Origin: Mycolicibacterium rutilum
GTDB lineage: Bacteria; Actinomycetota; Actinomycetes; Mycobacteriales; Mycobacteriaceae
DNA length: 64,000 nt
NCBI RefSeq assembly: GCF_900108565.1
Contig: NZ_LT629971.1
Span: 4,030,001 to 4,094,000 of the forward strand
Reading direction: 5' to 3'
Part shown: piece by piece, positions 8,141 through 19,900 of the stretch
Position numbering within the stretch: position 1 is the stretch's first letter
How the letters are laid out: every line of letters starts with the position of its first letter
Program-made: the position numbers and the translations under genes
Notes under the pieces: generated by a model
What the model was told of the DNA's origin: nothing
The model's input: only the letters and a program-made list of their open reading frames with translations
Databases searched by the model: none

Positions 8141-8524
8141 TCACTCCAAGGTGTCGATGCGGTGCGCCCACCGCAGATGGCCGCCGCCCATGTCGGCGCA
8201 GAAGAACGCGACCCCGTCGGAGCCCTGGGCGGACACGTCGCGCTGCGGGCAGTCCAGCGCGACGTTGTAGACGCCGATCAACGGCCCGGCGGCCGTCCAC
8301 ACGCCGATCTTGTTGCAGACGAACGTCTCCCCGGCCGCGCCGAGACCGTAGTTGAAGTACTTGCCCGGTGAGCACGGCGCTCCCCCGACCACGTTGCGGG
8401 CCACATTCGCAACGCAGTCGGCGGAGTAGCAGACCGCCGAGGCGGTCGGCGCGACCATCAACGGCGTGACGAGTCCGGCGACGGCGGCCGCCAACGCCGA
8501 TGCTCGGAGGCGCAAACCGGTCAT
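8141..8524 (-). CDS. Secreted cysteine-containing protein of unknown function
   Basis: 127 residues from ATG 8524. A classical Sec signal peptide (MTGLRLRASALAAAVAGLV, then APTASAVC) ends near the Ala-x-Ala at about residue 30. The mature part of about 97 residues has six or so Cys residues (CYSADC, APCSPG, FVCNK, LDCPQ, FFCAD), so a disulfide-bonded exported domain is likely. It has no family I recognise. It is divergent from the MBL-fold gene across the operator at 8573-8590. Confidence 0.75.
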   Translation of the reverse strand: MTGLRLRASALAAAVAGLVTPLMVAPTASAVCYSADCVANVARNVVGGAPCSPGKYFNYGLGAAGETFVCNKIGVWTAAGPLIGVYNVALDCPQRDVSAQGSDGVAFFCADMGGGHLRWAHRIDTLE

Positions 8525-8568
8525 CGAACGATCGTGACACCTCGATGCCGCGATTTCCGGAGAATCGC

Positions 8569-8599
8569 TTGACCTCAACAATGGTTGAGGACGCACAGT
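8569..8599 (+). promoter_or_regulatory. MerR/SoxR-type operator-promoter (19-bp spacer)
   Basis: CCTCAAC-AATG-GTTGAGG (8573-8590) is a perfect 18-bp palindrome with the 7-4-7 layout of SoxR operators. It sits between TTGACC (8569-8574) and CACAGT (8594-8599), a 19-bp spacer as in promoters remodelled by MerR-family activators. The ATG of the MBL-fold gene is 7 nt past the -10, so the message would be leaderless. No MerR-family gene is in the window. Confidence 0.65.
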
Positions 8600-8605
8600 C
8601 GGTTC

Positions 8606-9271
8606 ATGACTACTTCTTCAGCGACGCAGAATCTGGTTCAACTTCGCCACGACCTGTGGCAGACGCGGTTGGACACCCCGCTTCCCGGCCTGACGACCCA
8701 CGCGTATCTCTGGCGTGGGCCGCGCGGCAACGTGCTGTTCTACAGTCCCGCAACCGAAGCCGACTTCGACGCGATCGAGGCGCTCGGCGGCGTCCGCGCG
8801 CAGTACCTGTCACACCTCGACGAGGCCGGACCCAACCTGGCCCGGATCGCCGAGCGGTTCGGATCCCGGTTGCATGCGCCCGCCGCAGAGCTGGACGCGA
8901 TCGAACGCCACGCCGCCGTTGACGTGCCACTCGGCTACGAGCGATACGTCGACGACAACGGTGTCGAGGTGCTTCCCACCCCCGGCCATTCCGACGGCAG
9001 CACAAGCTATCTCGTGACCGGATCCGGCGGCGAGCGTTATCTGTTCACCGGCGACACGATGTTCCTGACCAAGGAAGGCACCTGGGCGACGTTCTTGGTG
9101 CCGGGTCGCGGCAGCGCCGCCGAGTTGCGCAACAGCGTCGCGCTGCTGGGCACCGTCGCACCGGATCTGGTGATCTCCAGTGCGTTCGGCGGCGACACCG
9201 CGTGGGCGGTCGTCGACGGATCTCAGTGGGAGCGGTCCGTGCAGCAGGCGGCGGCGACGGTGCCGTCCTGA
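8606..9271 (+). CDS. MBL-fold metallo-hydrolase
   Basis: 221 residues from ATG 8606. It has a metallo-beta-lactamase/glyoxalase II-like layout, with PTPGHSDGSTSYLV and LFTGDTMFL as the metal-binding His and Asp segments. The first motif, normally HxHxDH, reads LSHLDEAGPN, so the dinuclear site is probably incomplete or altered. The promoter places the start at 8606. It overlaps the 3' end of the DUF899 gene by 49 bp in convergent orientation. The MerR/SoxR-like operator suggests induction by a redox-active or electrophilic compound, and the enzyme may act on it; this is inference. Confidence 0.8.
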   Translation: MTTSSATQNLVQLRHDLWQTRLDTPLPGLTTHAYLWRGPRGNVLFYSPATEADFDAIEALGGVRAQYLSHLDEAGPNLARIAERFGSRLHAPAAELDAIERHAAVDVPLGYERYVDDNGVEVLPTPGHSDGSTSYLVTGSGGERYLFTGDTMFLTKEGTWATFLVPGRGSAAELRNSVALLGTVAPDLVISSAFGGDTAWAVVDGSQWERSVQQAAATVPS

Positions 9272-10020
9272 GTGTCGGGCCGCGGAGGGCGTTGGTCGTG
9301 GGGATCGTCGGGGTCGGGGTCGCCGAACCATCGCCATGGCCGGTGCTGGGCGTAGGAGTCGTTCCACGTCCACCACTCGTACGGTGGGTCCTGGGGGTAA
9401 CCCTCGGGCGAGTCCTCCCAGTTTTCCTGCCGGCCGAGCGCGGTGATGTCGAGCAGATTCCAGGTGGTGACGAAGGTTTCGTCGCCGCGGCCACTGACGA
9501 AGTACGTGCGGTAGATGCGGTCGGCGTCGTCGCGGATGAACGCGTTGGTGCCGTGCCAGTCCTGGACGCCGAAGTCGACGTCGAAGTCGTCGGTGATCGT
9601 GAACCACGGATGGCGCCACCCCATCTTCGCCTTCATGCGTTCGAGGTCGGCCTGCGAAGCCCGCGACGCGTAGACGAACGTGGTGTCCCGCGCGTTGAGG
9701 TGGGCAAGGTTGGGCACGTGGTCGGCCATCAAAGAGCAGCCCTGGCAACCGTGTTCGGGCCAGTCACCGGTACCCGGTTCGATGAACGCCCGGTACACGA
9801 TCAGCTGGCGACGGCCGTCGAACAGATTGAGCAGGCTGACTCGACCTGCAGGCCCCTCGAACTCGTAATTCTTGTCCACCGCCAACCACGGCATGCGGCG
9901 CCGTTGCGCGGCCAGTGCGTCACGAGCGCGCATGGCTGCCTTCTCTTTGACCAACATTTCCCGCCAGGCTTCCAACCACTCCTGCTCGGAGACGACGGGT
10001 GGCGTGCGCATCGTGGTCAT
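9223..10020 (-). CDS. DUF899 family thioredoxin-like protein
   Basis: 265 residues. MPWLAVDKNYEFEGPAG, LFDGRRQLIVYRAFIEPG and GCQGCSLMADHVPNLAHLNARDTTF are the diagnostic blocks of the DUF899 family (thioredoxin-like fold with a CxxC-like GCQGC), and WHGTNAFIRDDADRIYRTYF is the usual C-terminal block. Function is undefined in the family. The ATG overlaps the ArsR-AHSA1 stop by 4 bp (ATGA), so the two are translationally coupled and share the autoregulated promoter upstream. The polar C-terminal tail overlaps the MBL-fold gene. Confidence 0.88.
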   Translation of the reverse strand: MTTMRTPPVVSEQEWLEAWREMLVKEKAAMRARDALAAQRRRMPWLAVDKNYEFEGPAGRVSLLNLFDGRRQLIVYRAFIEPGTGDWPEHGCQGCSLMADHVPNLAHLNARDTTFVYASRASQADLERMKAKMGWRHPWFTITDDFDVDFGVQDWHGTNAFIRDDADRIYRTYFVSGRGDETFVTTWNLLDITALGRQENWEDSPEGYPQDPPYEWWTWNDSYAQHRPWRWFGDPDPDDPHDQRPPRPDTQDGTVAAACCTDRSH

Positions 10021-10793
10021 GCCGCCTCCAACTCACTCTTGAGGTTGGCCAGCTTCCACGGCCATCCGCCAGAGATAAGGCCGCGCACAGCGCTTTCCGC
10101 CGGGAAGTCATCGTGGGTGACGGTCAGCTTCACCTGGCCCTCGTCGACGGGTTCGATCTCGAAGGTCACCTTCGATCGGCGTTCGGCGGCAGCCTTCGCG
10201 ATCGTCTCCTCGTCGATGCCGAGCTCAGCCAGTTCGGGGACGAACGTGTGGAAGGTGAACGCGAGGCGCCGGTACGGATCCGATTCGAGGATCACCTGCT
10301 CGGGATGTTCGATCTCGAGGCCGTTTCGATCGGCCCAGACGTAGGTCGAGCCCTTCTCCCAGTCCGATACGACCGCATGGCCCATGTAGCGGTTCGAGAA
10401 GGCGGGGTCGGTGATGGCCTGCCACAGGCGTTCTGGCGTGGTGCGGATGTATGTGGTGTAGACGAACTCGGGGCTGCTGTCCATCGGTGAGGTCTCCAAT
10501 GCGGTCTTGAGGTCCGCGAGCGTCTGCACCCGCGCACGGTCGTATTGATTGATCCAGCGATCGGAGATGGCGTTGATCGGTTCGGCGTTGAGGTAGTGCA
10601 ACTTCTCGCGGCCCTGCCACACGGTGGTGATGAGGTTGGCGTCTTCCAGTACGGCCAGGTGCTTGCTCACCGACTGGCGTGCCATCGACAGCCGCGAGCA
10701 CAGATCGCGCAGGGTTTGTCCGTTGCGCTCGTTGAGGCTGTCCAACAGCAGACGCCGGTTCGGGTCGGCCAGCGCCTTGAAGACCTCGTCCAT
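10017..10793 (-). CDS. ArsR-family HTH fused to AHSA1/SRPBCC domain
   Basis: 258 residues. Residues 1-95 are an ArsR-type winged helix (FKALADPNRRLLLDSL, MARQSVSKHLAVLEDANLI, REKLHYLN). Residues about 110-255 are an AHSA1-type START-like domain (FVYTTYIRTTPERLWQAITDP, HDDFPAESA). This fusion is a known one-component regulator type in which the SRPBCC part probably senses a hydrophobic ligand; the metal-binding Cys motif of classic ArsR is absent. Two palindromes lie just upstream and suggest autoregulation. It is coupled by a 4-bp overlap to the DUF899 gene. Confidence 0.88.
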   Translation of the reverse strand: MDEVFKALADPNRRLLLDSLNERNGQTLRDLCSRLSMARQSVSKHLAVLEDANLITTVWQGREKLHYLNAEPINAISDRWINQYDRARVQTLADLKTALETSPMDSSPEFVYTTYIRTTPERLWQAITDPAFSNRYMGHAVVSDWEKGSTYVWADRNGLEIEHPEQVILESDPYRRLAFTFHTFVPELAELGIDEETIAKAAAERRSKVTFEIEPVDEGQVKLTVTHDDFPAESAVRGLISGGWPWKLANLKSELEAA

Positions 10794-10807
10794 CTCCGTC
10801 TCTCATT

Positions 10808-10829
10808 CATGCAGCCGGTTGGCTGCATG
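10808..10829 (-). promoter_or_regulatory. Operator 1 of the ArsR-AHSA1 operon
   Basis: Perfect 22-bp palindrome with arms ATGCAGCC and GGCTGCAT around GGTT, flanked by C and G. It starts 15 bp upstream of the regulator start. The repeat of the same half sites at 10841-10856 supports real binding sites. Confidence 0.7.
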
Positions 10830-10840
10830 TTCGACCATAG

Positions 10841-10856
10841 GCAGCCGTCGGGCTGC
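10841..10856 (-). promoter_or_regulatory. Operator 2 of the ArsR-AHSA1 operon
   Basis: GCAGCC-GTCG-GGCTGC repeats the core of operator 1. The centres are exactly 30 bp apart, about three helical turns, so two dimers would bind the same DNA face. Confidence 0.65.
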
Positions 10857-10931
10857 ATGTCAATGGGTGGGCAGAATTTTCTGCCGACTGTGCCGCCTGG
10901 GCGAAGAATCGCGCCTTTTACCGCCGCCATT

Positions 10932-13900
10932 TCACAATCGGCGGTTATCGAGGGGTGCCGGTTGGATGAGTTCGTCGAAGCGCTCCAGCGCGTGGGCGCG
11001 GTCGTCAGGGTCGAAAGTCTCGATATGTGCGACGTGGCCGTCGCGCACGATGTTGATCATCAGGAACGGAATCTCGGTGGCCGATCCGTCGGTGGTGGTC
11101 CCCCTGATCACGGCGTGCACGACGACGCCGCAGGCGGAGTGCGCGAGGATCATCGCGGGCACGATCCAGAGGTCGGGTGTCAGCGATGCGAGCGCGCGGA
11201 TCGACGAGATGTAGTCAGCGGTGGGGCTTCCGAGTTGTCGATGGTTGATGTAGGTGGCGCCGCCGCAAACCGCAGTCAACGCATCCCAGTCGTGATGATT
11301 GGTGATCTCGATGATCTTGTGATGTGCCTCGATGGTGTCCGGGTGCTCGACCTCTCCCGTGGCGATCCATCGGGTCGTGAGCTCCGTCATCGCGGCGTCG
11401 ATGTCGTTCGCGTCGAAAAGCGTTGCGTGGCAGATCTCCCCGTTCGCGCTGATCTCCGTTACCGAGAGATCCTCGACGGTGACGGGCCGACCCGGCGCAT
11501 CGTGGTCGCGGAACCAGTCACGACAAAGGACCAGACGCTGTCCGCGGACGGCGATCGGTTCGTCGGTCCATTGCCAACTTTCCGGTGCTTCGGACAGCAT
11601 GCTGGACGCGAATTCCTGCTTGAGGGATCCCGCGTTGCGCAGACCCTTACGACGATCGTCGTATCGACCATCCGGGGTGATGAAGGTACGGAAGGCGTCG
11701 AGATCGCGACGGCCGAAAGCCGTTATCAAATCCTCGCGGGTGCGCGTCGCCGCATTCACGAGTCGATGTGCCTGCCGACCGAGCTCAGCGAATCGTGCGA
11801 GGGCAGCGTCGATTTCGGATTCGTCGAACACTTCACAGCGGCTGATGGCGTCACCATCGACGGTGAGCAGTATGACCTCGCGCCATTCACCGTCGAAACC
11901 CTCCTGCGACGTCGCCTTCACGATCTGGGTCACCACGGCTGCGGTGCCGTCGAGTCGATGGACATACTCGGCGTAGGCGTGAATCTCCGGGACCACGCGC
12001 CATGTGGCGTCGACGAGTGCCATCTGCTCGCCGGGTGCGAACGCGGTGCCGCCACGCCGGTGGTCGATGTTCACCCAATCTGGTGTGGTCTTGAACAACT
12101 CTCGCCTGTTGAAGGCGGCGTACCCGTCCGCGACTGCCGCCCATGTGCGCGCGTACGTCGCCGCCTCGCCGGCGAGATACCGGGCGTCGAGTTCTGCGAA
12201 CGCCGCCTCGATGCCGTCGGAGTCGAAGGCCACGGCGAAGACAATGCGTCCCGTGTCGTCGACCTCGGTGAGCATCAACAACTCGACGGCGACAGGCGAC
12301 CCGGTGTCGGCGGTGTCGCGGATGGTGTCGAGGTGCAACGACAGGCGTTTGCCGCGAATCGCCAATGTCGTTGCTTCCCAGTGCCAGCCGGGCAGCGCTT
12401 CAAGGAGCGTTGCCGTCGCGAAGTTGCTGTCGACGGTGCCGCTGTCGCGAAGCCCCTGTCGCCGGTCCTCATACCGGCCGTCGTGCAGCGCCAGGAACTG
12501 CTCGACGTCGCGGCTGTTGTACCCGTCGGCAAGCTTCGAATGGGCGTGCGTGGCAGTGTTCTTCAGCCGTGCCGCGGAGCTCAGTTCGTCGAACCGCGCC
12601 AGCGCGGCGTCGAGGTCTGCTTCGTCGAAGGTCTCGCTGCGGTTGATCGTGTGACCGTCGACCGTGAGGATGTGCACCGTCCGCCACTCGCCTTCGAAAC
12701 CGGCTTTGGACGTTCCGTACGCAACATGCGTGACGACCGCACCCACGGGGCTGAGACGGTGCACTGCCTCGATGTAGTCCCGCATATTCGGCGTGACAGC
12801 CCAGGCGGCGCGGATGAAAGCCGTCAGCTCGCCGGGGCCGAAGCAGGCCGCTTTGCGATGGTCGATGTTGACGAAGTCCGCTGTTGTCGAGACGAATTCG
12901 CGTCGGTTGAGCGCGGCGTATGCCTCAGCGACGAGCGACCACGCTTCCGCACTGCCCGCGGCTTCGCCTGCAGCGAACCTTGTGTCGAGCTCGTCGAACG
13001 CTGCGTCGAGGTTCTCGACGTCGAACACCACGATCGTCGTGGCGACCGGTTGCGTGGTGTCCAGTTCGACGAGGTTGAGCACCTCGGGTTCGGTGCGCAC
13101 GCGGATCAGCACGAGCCGTTGCCCTCGGGTCGCCACGACCCGGGTGCTGATGTCGCCGGTCCCCACCTCGGCGAGCGCTCGCATGGCTTCGACGAATGCT
13201 TCGCGGCCGCGTCGAACTCCGTCATTGACGACACGTCTGCGATCGTCGGCAGTGATATCGGCGGCCAGGTACTGCGCCATTGCCGTCCAGTCGCGTGCTG
13301 AAAAGTACCTCCAGATTCCTTCCGCAACTTCACATGCCGCGTTGCCGGGTCGAGCGGTGCTCCCCGTGAGCTCGTCGAATCGTGCCAGCGCGGTGTCGAG
13401 GTCCGCTTCGTCGAACAGTTCCACCCGGCTCACCAGGCCGTGTTGGACCTCCAGAACGTCGACGGTTCTCCATTCAGCGTCAAAGCCCGCATGGGAGGTG
13501 CCGTGAGCGGCGTGGGTGATGACCGCGCCGCGTTCGGTCAGGCGGTGCACATCTTCGATGAGGATGCGGTAGTGGGGGGTCTGCCGCCAGCCTGCGTCGA
13601 CGTACGCGGTGAGGTCGGTCGGTTCGATCGCGGACGTCACGACCTGCCGGTGATCCACCCCTACCCATCCGGGGGCAGTCTTGGGGAGCCGGTGCTGGTT
13701 GACCGCAGCGAAGTTCGCGGCGATCACCGACCAGGTGGCCGCACGGTCGGCGCACTGAGTGGCCGAGAACCGGGCATCCAGTGCGGCGAACGCAGCATCG
13801 ATGTCGTTGGGGTCGAACACGGTGACCGCGGTCAGTGTGTCGTCATTGAGCTCGATCACCTGCAGGGCGTCGGCGTGGAACGACTCATCGCCGGCGTCCG

Positions 13901-16900
13901 AGAACCGGGAGCGGGTGAGGGCCAGGCGCTCACCCCGGGTGGCTGCGACGACGAAGCTGACGGTGGTGAAGCCCACGTCGGAGGCGGCCTGCAGGTCACC
14001 GATCTCCGCTTCTCGGCCGCGCCGGATCCCCGCGTTGATCGTGTGCCGGCGGTCGTGAACAACGAAGTCGTCGTCGACGATCGCGCGAAGACCATCCCAG
14101 TCGCGATTCTCGAACAGCGTCGTGAAACGCAAGATCATGCGATCGATCGCGGTGGCGGGTGGACGAGCGGCTGCTTCCAGCTCCTGCAGGCGCGCCAGTG
14201 CAGCGTCGAGGGCGGCCTCGTCAAAGAACTCACATCGGGTTGCGCGGCCCGCGTCGACTGTCAGGACCTGAAGGATGGGCCATTCGGCGTCGAAGCCTTC
14301 TGGCGAGGTGCCACGCGCAACGGCCGTGATGACCGCACCCAAACGTGAGAGCCGGTGTACCGACGCGATGTCGGTGCGCAGATTCGGGATGAATCCCCTT
14401 GCCGTGGCCACGATCTCCGTCATGTCCGTCGCGGGGAACGACGCGACTCGCCGATGGTCTACGCCTACCCAGTTAGTCGGGGTGGGCTCGTGGCGGTTGA
14501 AGGCTGCGTAGAGGCCGGCGATGACGCACCAGGTGTCCGCGTGGGTGGCCGCTTCCGCGGCGAGGAATCGGCTGTCGAGCTCGGCGAATGCCGCGTCGAG
14601 GTCGTCGGGGTCAAAGACCATGGCGACGCAGAACCGGCCGGAGTCGTCGACCTCGAGGAGGTTGATGACATGGGTGTGAAAGGCCTCCGGTGACTGGTCG
14701 GCTCCTGCCTGCACGCGGATGAGCAGGAGTCGATCGCCGCGCGTCGCGAGAATCGTGGGCTCGAGCGACATGACCCCGAGGGCGGCGGTCGCCTGCATCT
14801 CGTCGATCGCAGCACCCTTGCCGCGCCGAACCCCGGCGCCGACCACCGAGCGGCGGTCATCGATGAGGATGTCGTCGGCGACGACCTCAGACATCGTCCG
14901 CAGATCGCGTCGCGCATAGCCGTCCTGTAAGCGCCGGTACGTGCCCATCGCGGCGTTATCCGGCTGCCGTGCTGGGCGACTGAGTTCTTCGAAACGGGCA
15001 AGTGCAGGCTGTAGATCCGTCTCTTCGAAGATCTCGACCCGGCTGATGCGAGTGCCGTCGACAGCGACGAGGGTGACGCACCGCCATTCCCCGACGGAGC
15101 CCTCGCGAGACGCCCCTGTCGCGACCCGCGTCACCACGGCACCCGTCGCGTTGAGCCGGTGAACGGTCTCGACGTAGTTACGGATGTCTGGAACCAGCTC
15201 GAAAGACGCACGCACGAACGGATACAACTCGCCGGTCGCGAAAGTGGCGGTCCGCCGGTGGTCGACGGACGTCCAGTCCGGCGTCGTCGGTGGTAGCTCG
15301 TGCCGGTTGAAGCCGCTGAATGCACTCACCAAAAACGACCAGGTGTCCGCAAACTCGGCGGCGTCTCCCCCGATGTAGCGGCTTTCCAGTTCCTCGAATG
15401 CAGCATCGAGGTCCTCGGGATCGAACTGCGTATGTCTCGCCAATCTGCCGTCGCCGTCGATCTCGACGACGCACAACGGTTCGACGTGAAACGCCTGGGG
15501 GCCGGGCGCGCCGGAATATCGACTACGCACCAGCGCGACACGCTCGCCGCGAGTCGCCACGACCGTCACGCCCGTGTTCCTGGCGCCCATGGCGGCGACC
15601 GCCTGGATCACGTCCGGCGTCATCAGCTCCGCCATCCCTGCCCAGTCCCGCTGGGAGAAGCAGTTCTGTAGGCGTTCATACATGCGGCTCGCGGCGTTGT
15701 GCGTGCCCTGGTGCGGCCGAATGAGCTCTTCGAAACGGCTGATCGCGGCGTCGAGGTCGTTGTCCGCGAAAAGTTCGCAGTGACTGAGCTTTCCCTCGTC
15801 GACGCCGAGGACGACGACGTGCCGCCATTCGGCGTCGAATCCGTCGTCCGACGTGCCGTACGCGCAATGGCTGAGGACGACGAACCCATCATCGAGTCGA
15901 TGCACCGTCTGCACGACGATCCTTGCGTCGGACGTATTGGCCCACGTGGCGCGAAGGTAGGTCGCCATGTCGCCATCCAGGGCTCCGGCGATCTTGCGCC
16001 TGTCGGCGATGGTCCAGTCCGGTGTCGTCGGCGGCAGCTCGTGTCGGTTGAGCGTGTGGTAAGCCTCTGTCACACACGCCCATGTCGTCGCGAATGCCGC
16101 CGCCTCCCCCGCGAGGTAGCGGGTGTCGAGTTCGTCGATGGCAGAGGCGAGATCGTCGGTGTCGAACGAGATGCAGGCCGTGACCCGGTCGTCTGCGTCC
16201 ACCGCGGTGATCCGGAGGAAGTCGGTGCGAAAGGCGTCGGGCCGGGGGTCTCTGCCGACCGCCCGCGTGTGCACCAGTGCCAGCCGCTCACCGCGGGTCG
16301 CCAGTACCTCCGAGGACATCCGCGCGGTGCCCAGTTCGGCGAGCGCACGCACTTCGGCGAGTTCGGTATCGCCGCCCCCTTCCCGGCGCAGTCCCCGCCG
16401 GCGGTCCTCCACGCGCAGCTCGTCGTGCAGCATCGCGGCGATGTCGTCCCACCGCCGCGCGGCGAACAGCATGTTGAACTGCGCGTCGGCGCGACTCGCT
16501 GTGTTCTCGAGAGAAACTGACGGAGTGGCGATCTCGTCGAAGCGCCCGAGAGCGGCTTCGAGGTCTGCTTCACCGAAGATCTCGCATCGCATCCCGGTAT
16601 CACTGTCGACGGCCAAGATCTCGATGAGTCGCCAGTCGGCGCGGAAACCGTCGACCGAGGTCCCGGTGCCCCGCATGGTGACCAGGACAGCGTTCTCGGC
16701 AAGTCTGTGCACCGTTTCGATGTACATGCTCAGGTCGGGTGTCAGTTCCCAGGATGTGCCGAGGTAATCCGCCAAACCCGTCGCGCCGATGCTGTGGTGG
16801 AGCTGGTGGTCGATGGCAACGTAATCCTCTGTCGTCATAGGTATGTCGTGGCGGTTGAGCGCTACGAAGGCCTCCGAGACCTGTGACCACACGTTGTCGT

Positions 16901-19900
16901 AGTGTGCCGCTTCGCCGGCCAGGAAACGTGCGTCGAGTTCGGCCACCGCGCCGTCGAGATCGTCGGGGTCGAACGCGAGGTGGGCGGCGATCCGGTCCTC
17001 GGCGTCAACCTCCACAACGCTGAGGAATTCGATTCGGAACGCGTCGGAGCGGTCACCTCGGCCCAGTATCGTCGACCGGCACAGTGCGAGGCGATCACCG
17101 CGGGTTGCAATGACCGTGGCGGTGAGCGATTCGCCTCCGATCTCCACCACCGCCCGGCTGTTGGCCAGGTGCACGTCTCGACCGTGCCGGATCCCGCCGT
17201 TGACCATGCGGCGGTGGTCATGATCGACCATGTCCTCCGCCATGGCGTCGGCCATCGCGTTCCAATCGCGGGTCGCGAACAGCGCGGTGACCCGGTCGTA
17301 CGCCCGGCTCGCCACGTTGCCGGCCGGCGCGCGGTCACCTGCCTGCCGCGCATAGGCCGCCTCCATCTCGGCGACCGCCGCCGCCAAGTCGTCGGTGTCG
17401 AACCAGATCCTCATCGCGATCCGGCCGGCGTCGTCCAGGCCGTACAACTCGAGTATCTCTTCATACGGCGCCGACGGCGCTCTCTCAGCGCCTCCGATAC
17501 GCAACCGGCACAGGGCTAGCCGATCACCGCGCACCGCCTCGACCACCGAGCTGTGCCGCACCGTGCCGGTGGCCGCCAACCGTTCGGCCAGCTCGCTCAG
17601 CCCGCCGGCTGGGATGTCCGCTCCGGCGAAACCGACCACTTTGCGACGGCTTTCGATCACGGCGTCGGCGGCGTACATCTGGCGGTAGTCATCCCACGCC
17701 CCGCGGTCGGCGGCCGACTCCAGGCGCCGGACCGCCCGCACACACGCGGTATCCCATTCGGTCGGAGCGGAATCGGCGACCTCGGCGGCGGGCGATGCGC
17801 TTTGCCCTCCCAGCAGCAGGCGTGCCTTGTCTGCCAGCGCGGCAGCGCCTTTGAGGTCGAACAGGTTGAGCGCCCGTTCGGCCGCGACGTGCGCTCCGGC
17901 GATATCACCGTCCGCTCGCAACACCATCGCCAACACCAGGCAGGCCTCGCCGTGGTCGACCAGCGCGTCGGTGCGTTCGGCCAGCGCCACGGCCGCTTCC
18001 GCGACACGACGGGCTTCGTCGTGCTCACCGCGCCGCGCCAGCAGTTGCGCCCGCACGGTCCGCCACGTGATCGAGGCACGCAATCCGTGCCCGGCCAAAC
18101 GCTCACTCTCGGCGCAGAATTCGTCGGCATCGTCGGCGCGGTCCAGCGCGAGGTACGCACGTGCCAGCAGCGCGGCGGTCTCGGCCGTGTCGGCGTCCAG
18201 GCCCATCCGGCGGAACCCCTGATAGGCACGGCGCAGATGCGTCTCCGCGGCCGCGGGATCGTCGGCGACCAGTTCGACGATGCCGGCGAACTGATCGACC
18301 TCGAGCAGCGCGTGGCGCATCCCGAGCTCGGTGAGCGAGCGTCTGGCCGAGTCGATCAGTTGACGGCTCGCCGCGGCGCGGCCGCGGAACGCGTCGAGCA
18401 CACCCTGGCATCGTGTCGAAGTGGCCTCGACGACCGGCGATCCGGTCGTGATGCGCAGCAGCCGCACCACATCCAGGCATCGTCCGCCGGCCCGCGGAAC
18501 CGGGCTGGGTCCCCACAGCGCCGCGAGCGGGGCGCCGGCCAGCACCGCGTTGACCCGCCGGTGCTCACGGGCCCGTCGCGCCGCGGTGAGCGCCAGGTCC
18601 AAAGCCGTCTCGCACTCGCCGATCCGGCCGAGCCGCCCGAGGCAGGAGGCGCGCACGGTATGGGCCTTGGCCTCTCCCGCGGCGTCGTCGAGCTCGGCCA
18701 GCTTGTCGGCGGCGGCCTTCAACGCCACTTCGATCTCGTCCAGCCGTTCGGGGTGGGTGAGCATGGTCAGCTCACCGTCGAAGCACGCGCCCCATGCGGC
18801 AAGCCGCTCGGAATCGCCCGCCGCCGAGAGCAATTGAGTGATCGCGTCCGCGGCCGCGCTCACCTCGCCGGCCGCCAGCAGCGCCTCGCACCGCGCGACG
18901 AGCAGTTCAGCCTGCAACGCCTCACGGTCCGGCAGCTCCTCGTCGAGTTCTTCGAGCGCGTGCAAAGCTCGGTCGTACAGCTCGGCGGCACCCTCGTAGG
19001 CCAGCCGCGCCATCGCCTGATCCGCCGCACGGCGGCAGTATTCGACGGCCTTGACCGCGTTGCCCGCCCAAGCGCATTCGAAGTAGTGGTAGGCCAACTC
19101 GGCGAGCAGGTCGTCGGATGCACCCGATTCCGCCTCCAGCGTCACCGCGATCCGCTGGTGCAGCCGCATCCGCCGCACCGACGGCAGCTCGGCGAGCAGC
19201 GACTGCCGAACGATGGCGTGGTTGAAGCGATATCGACCACCCGGCTCCTCGATGACGATGCCCGCCTTGGCCGCCTCGTCGAATGCGTCGACGAGGTCGT
19301 CGCCCACCACGTGCTCGACCAATGTCAACGCGAACCGGCTGCCGACGACGGCCGCCGCCGCCAACGCCTTGTTCGTCTCGGCCGGGAGGCGGGTCAACCT
19401 GCGGCTGACCGCTTCCCGCACACCCTGCGGCAGTGTGCTTGCGTCCCACCGCCCGCCGCTTTCTGCCACGTGGCGCAGCGCCTCGATGAGGAAGAACGGA
19501 TTGCCGCCGGTGACCGCGGCCAACGCGCGGGCCAACTCCTCGTCGTCGTAGCCGGCCTCGGCGACGTAGGTGTTCACATCCTCTTCGCCGAGCCCGGAGA
19601 GCTGCAGCCGATCAGCGGTGCCGTCGCGGTGCAGGTCGGCCAGCATCGCGGCCAGCGGGTGGGAGCGGTCGAGGTCGGTGCTGCGGTACGTCCCGAGGAT
19701 CTGCACGCGGGCGTGCTCGCCGAACCGGAGAAGATGACGCAACAGCAAGAGTGTCGGCTTGGCCGCCCAGTGCAGATCGTCGAGGACCAGGACCACGGGG
19801 GTGTTCGCCGACGCCGTCCCCAACAGCGCGACGACGGCGTCGAACAGCGCGTACCGCTCGGTGTCGGGGTCGGCGCGGGTGGGTGCTGCCAAGTCGGGCA

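Noticed and set aside
10545..13301. 918-codon plus-strand open frame opposite the array
   Set aside because: Antisense to the repeat-coding region; it has no recognisable domain and its periodicity mirrors the coding repeats on the other strand.
10935..17330. Regularly spaced repeats as a possible CRISPR array
   Set aside because: The period is about 800 bp, the repeats are diverged coding units, and there is no short direct repeat with unique spacers or cas gene.
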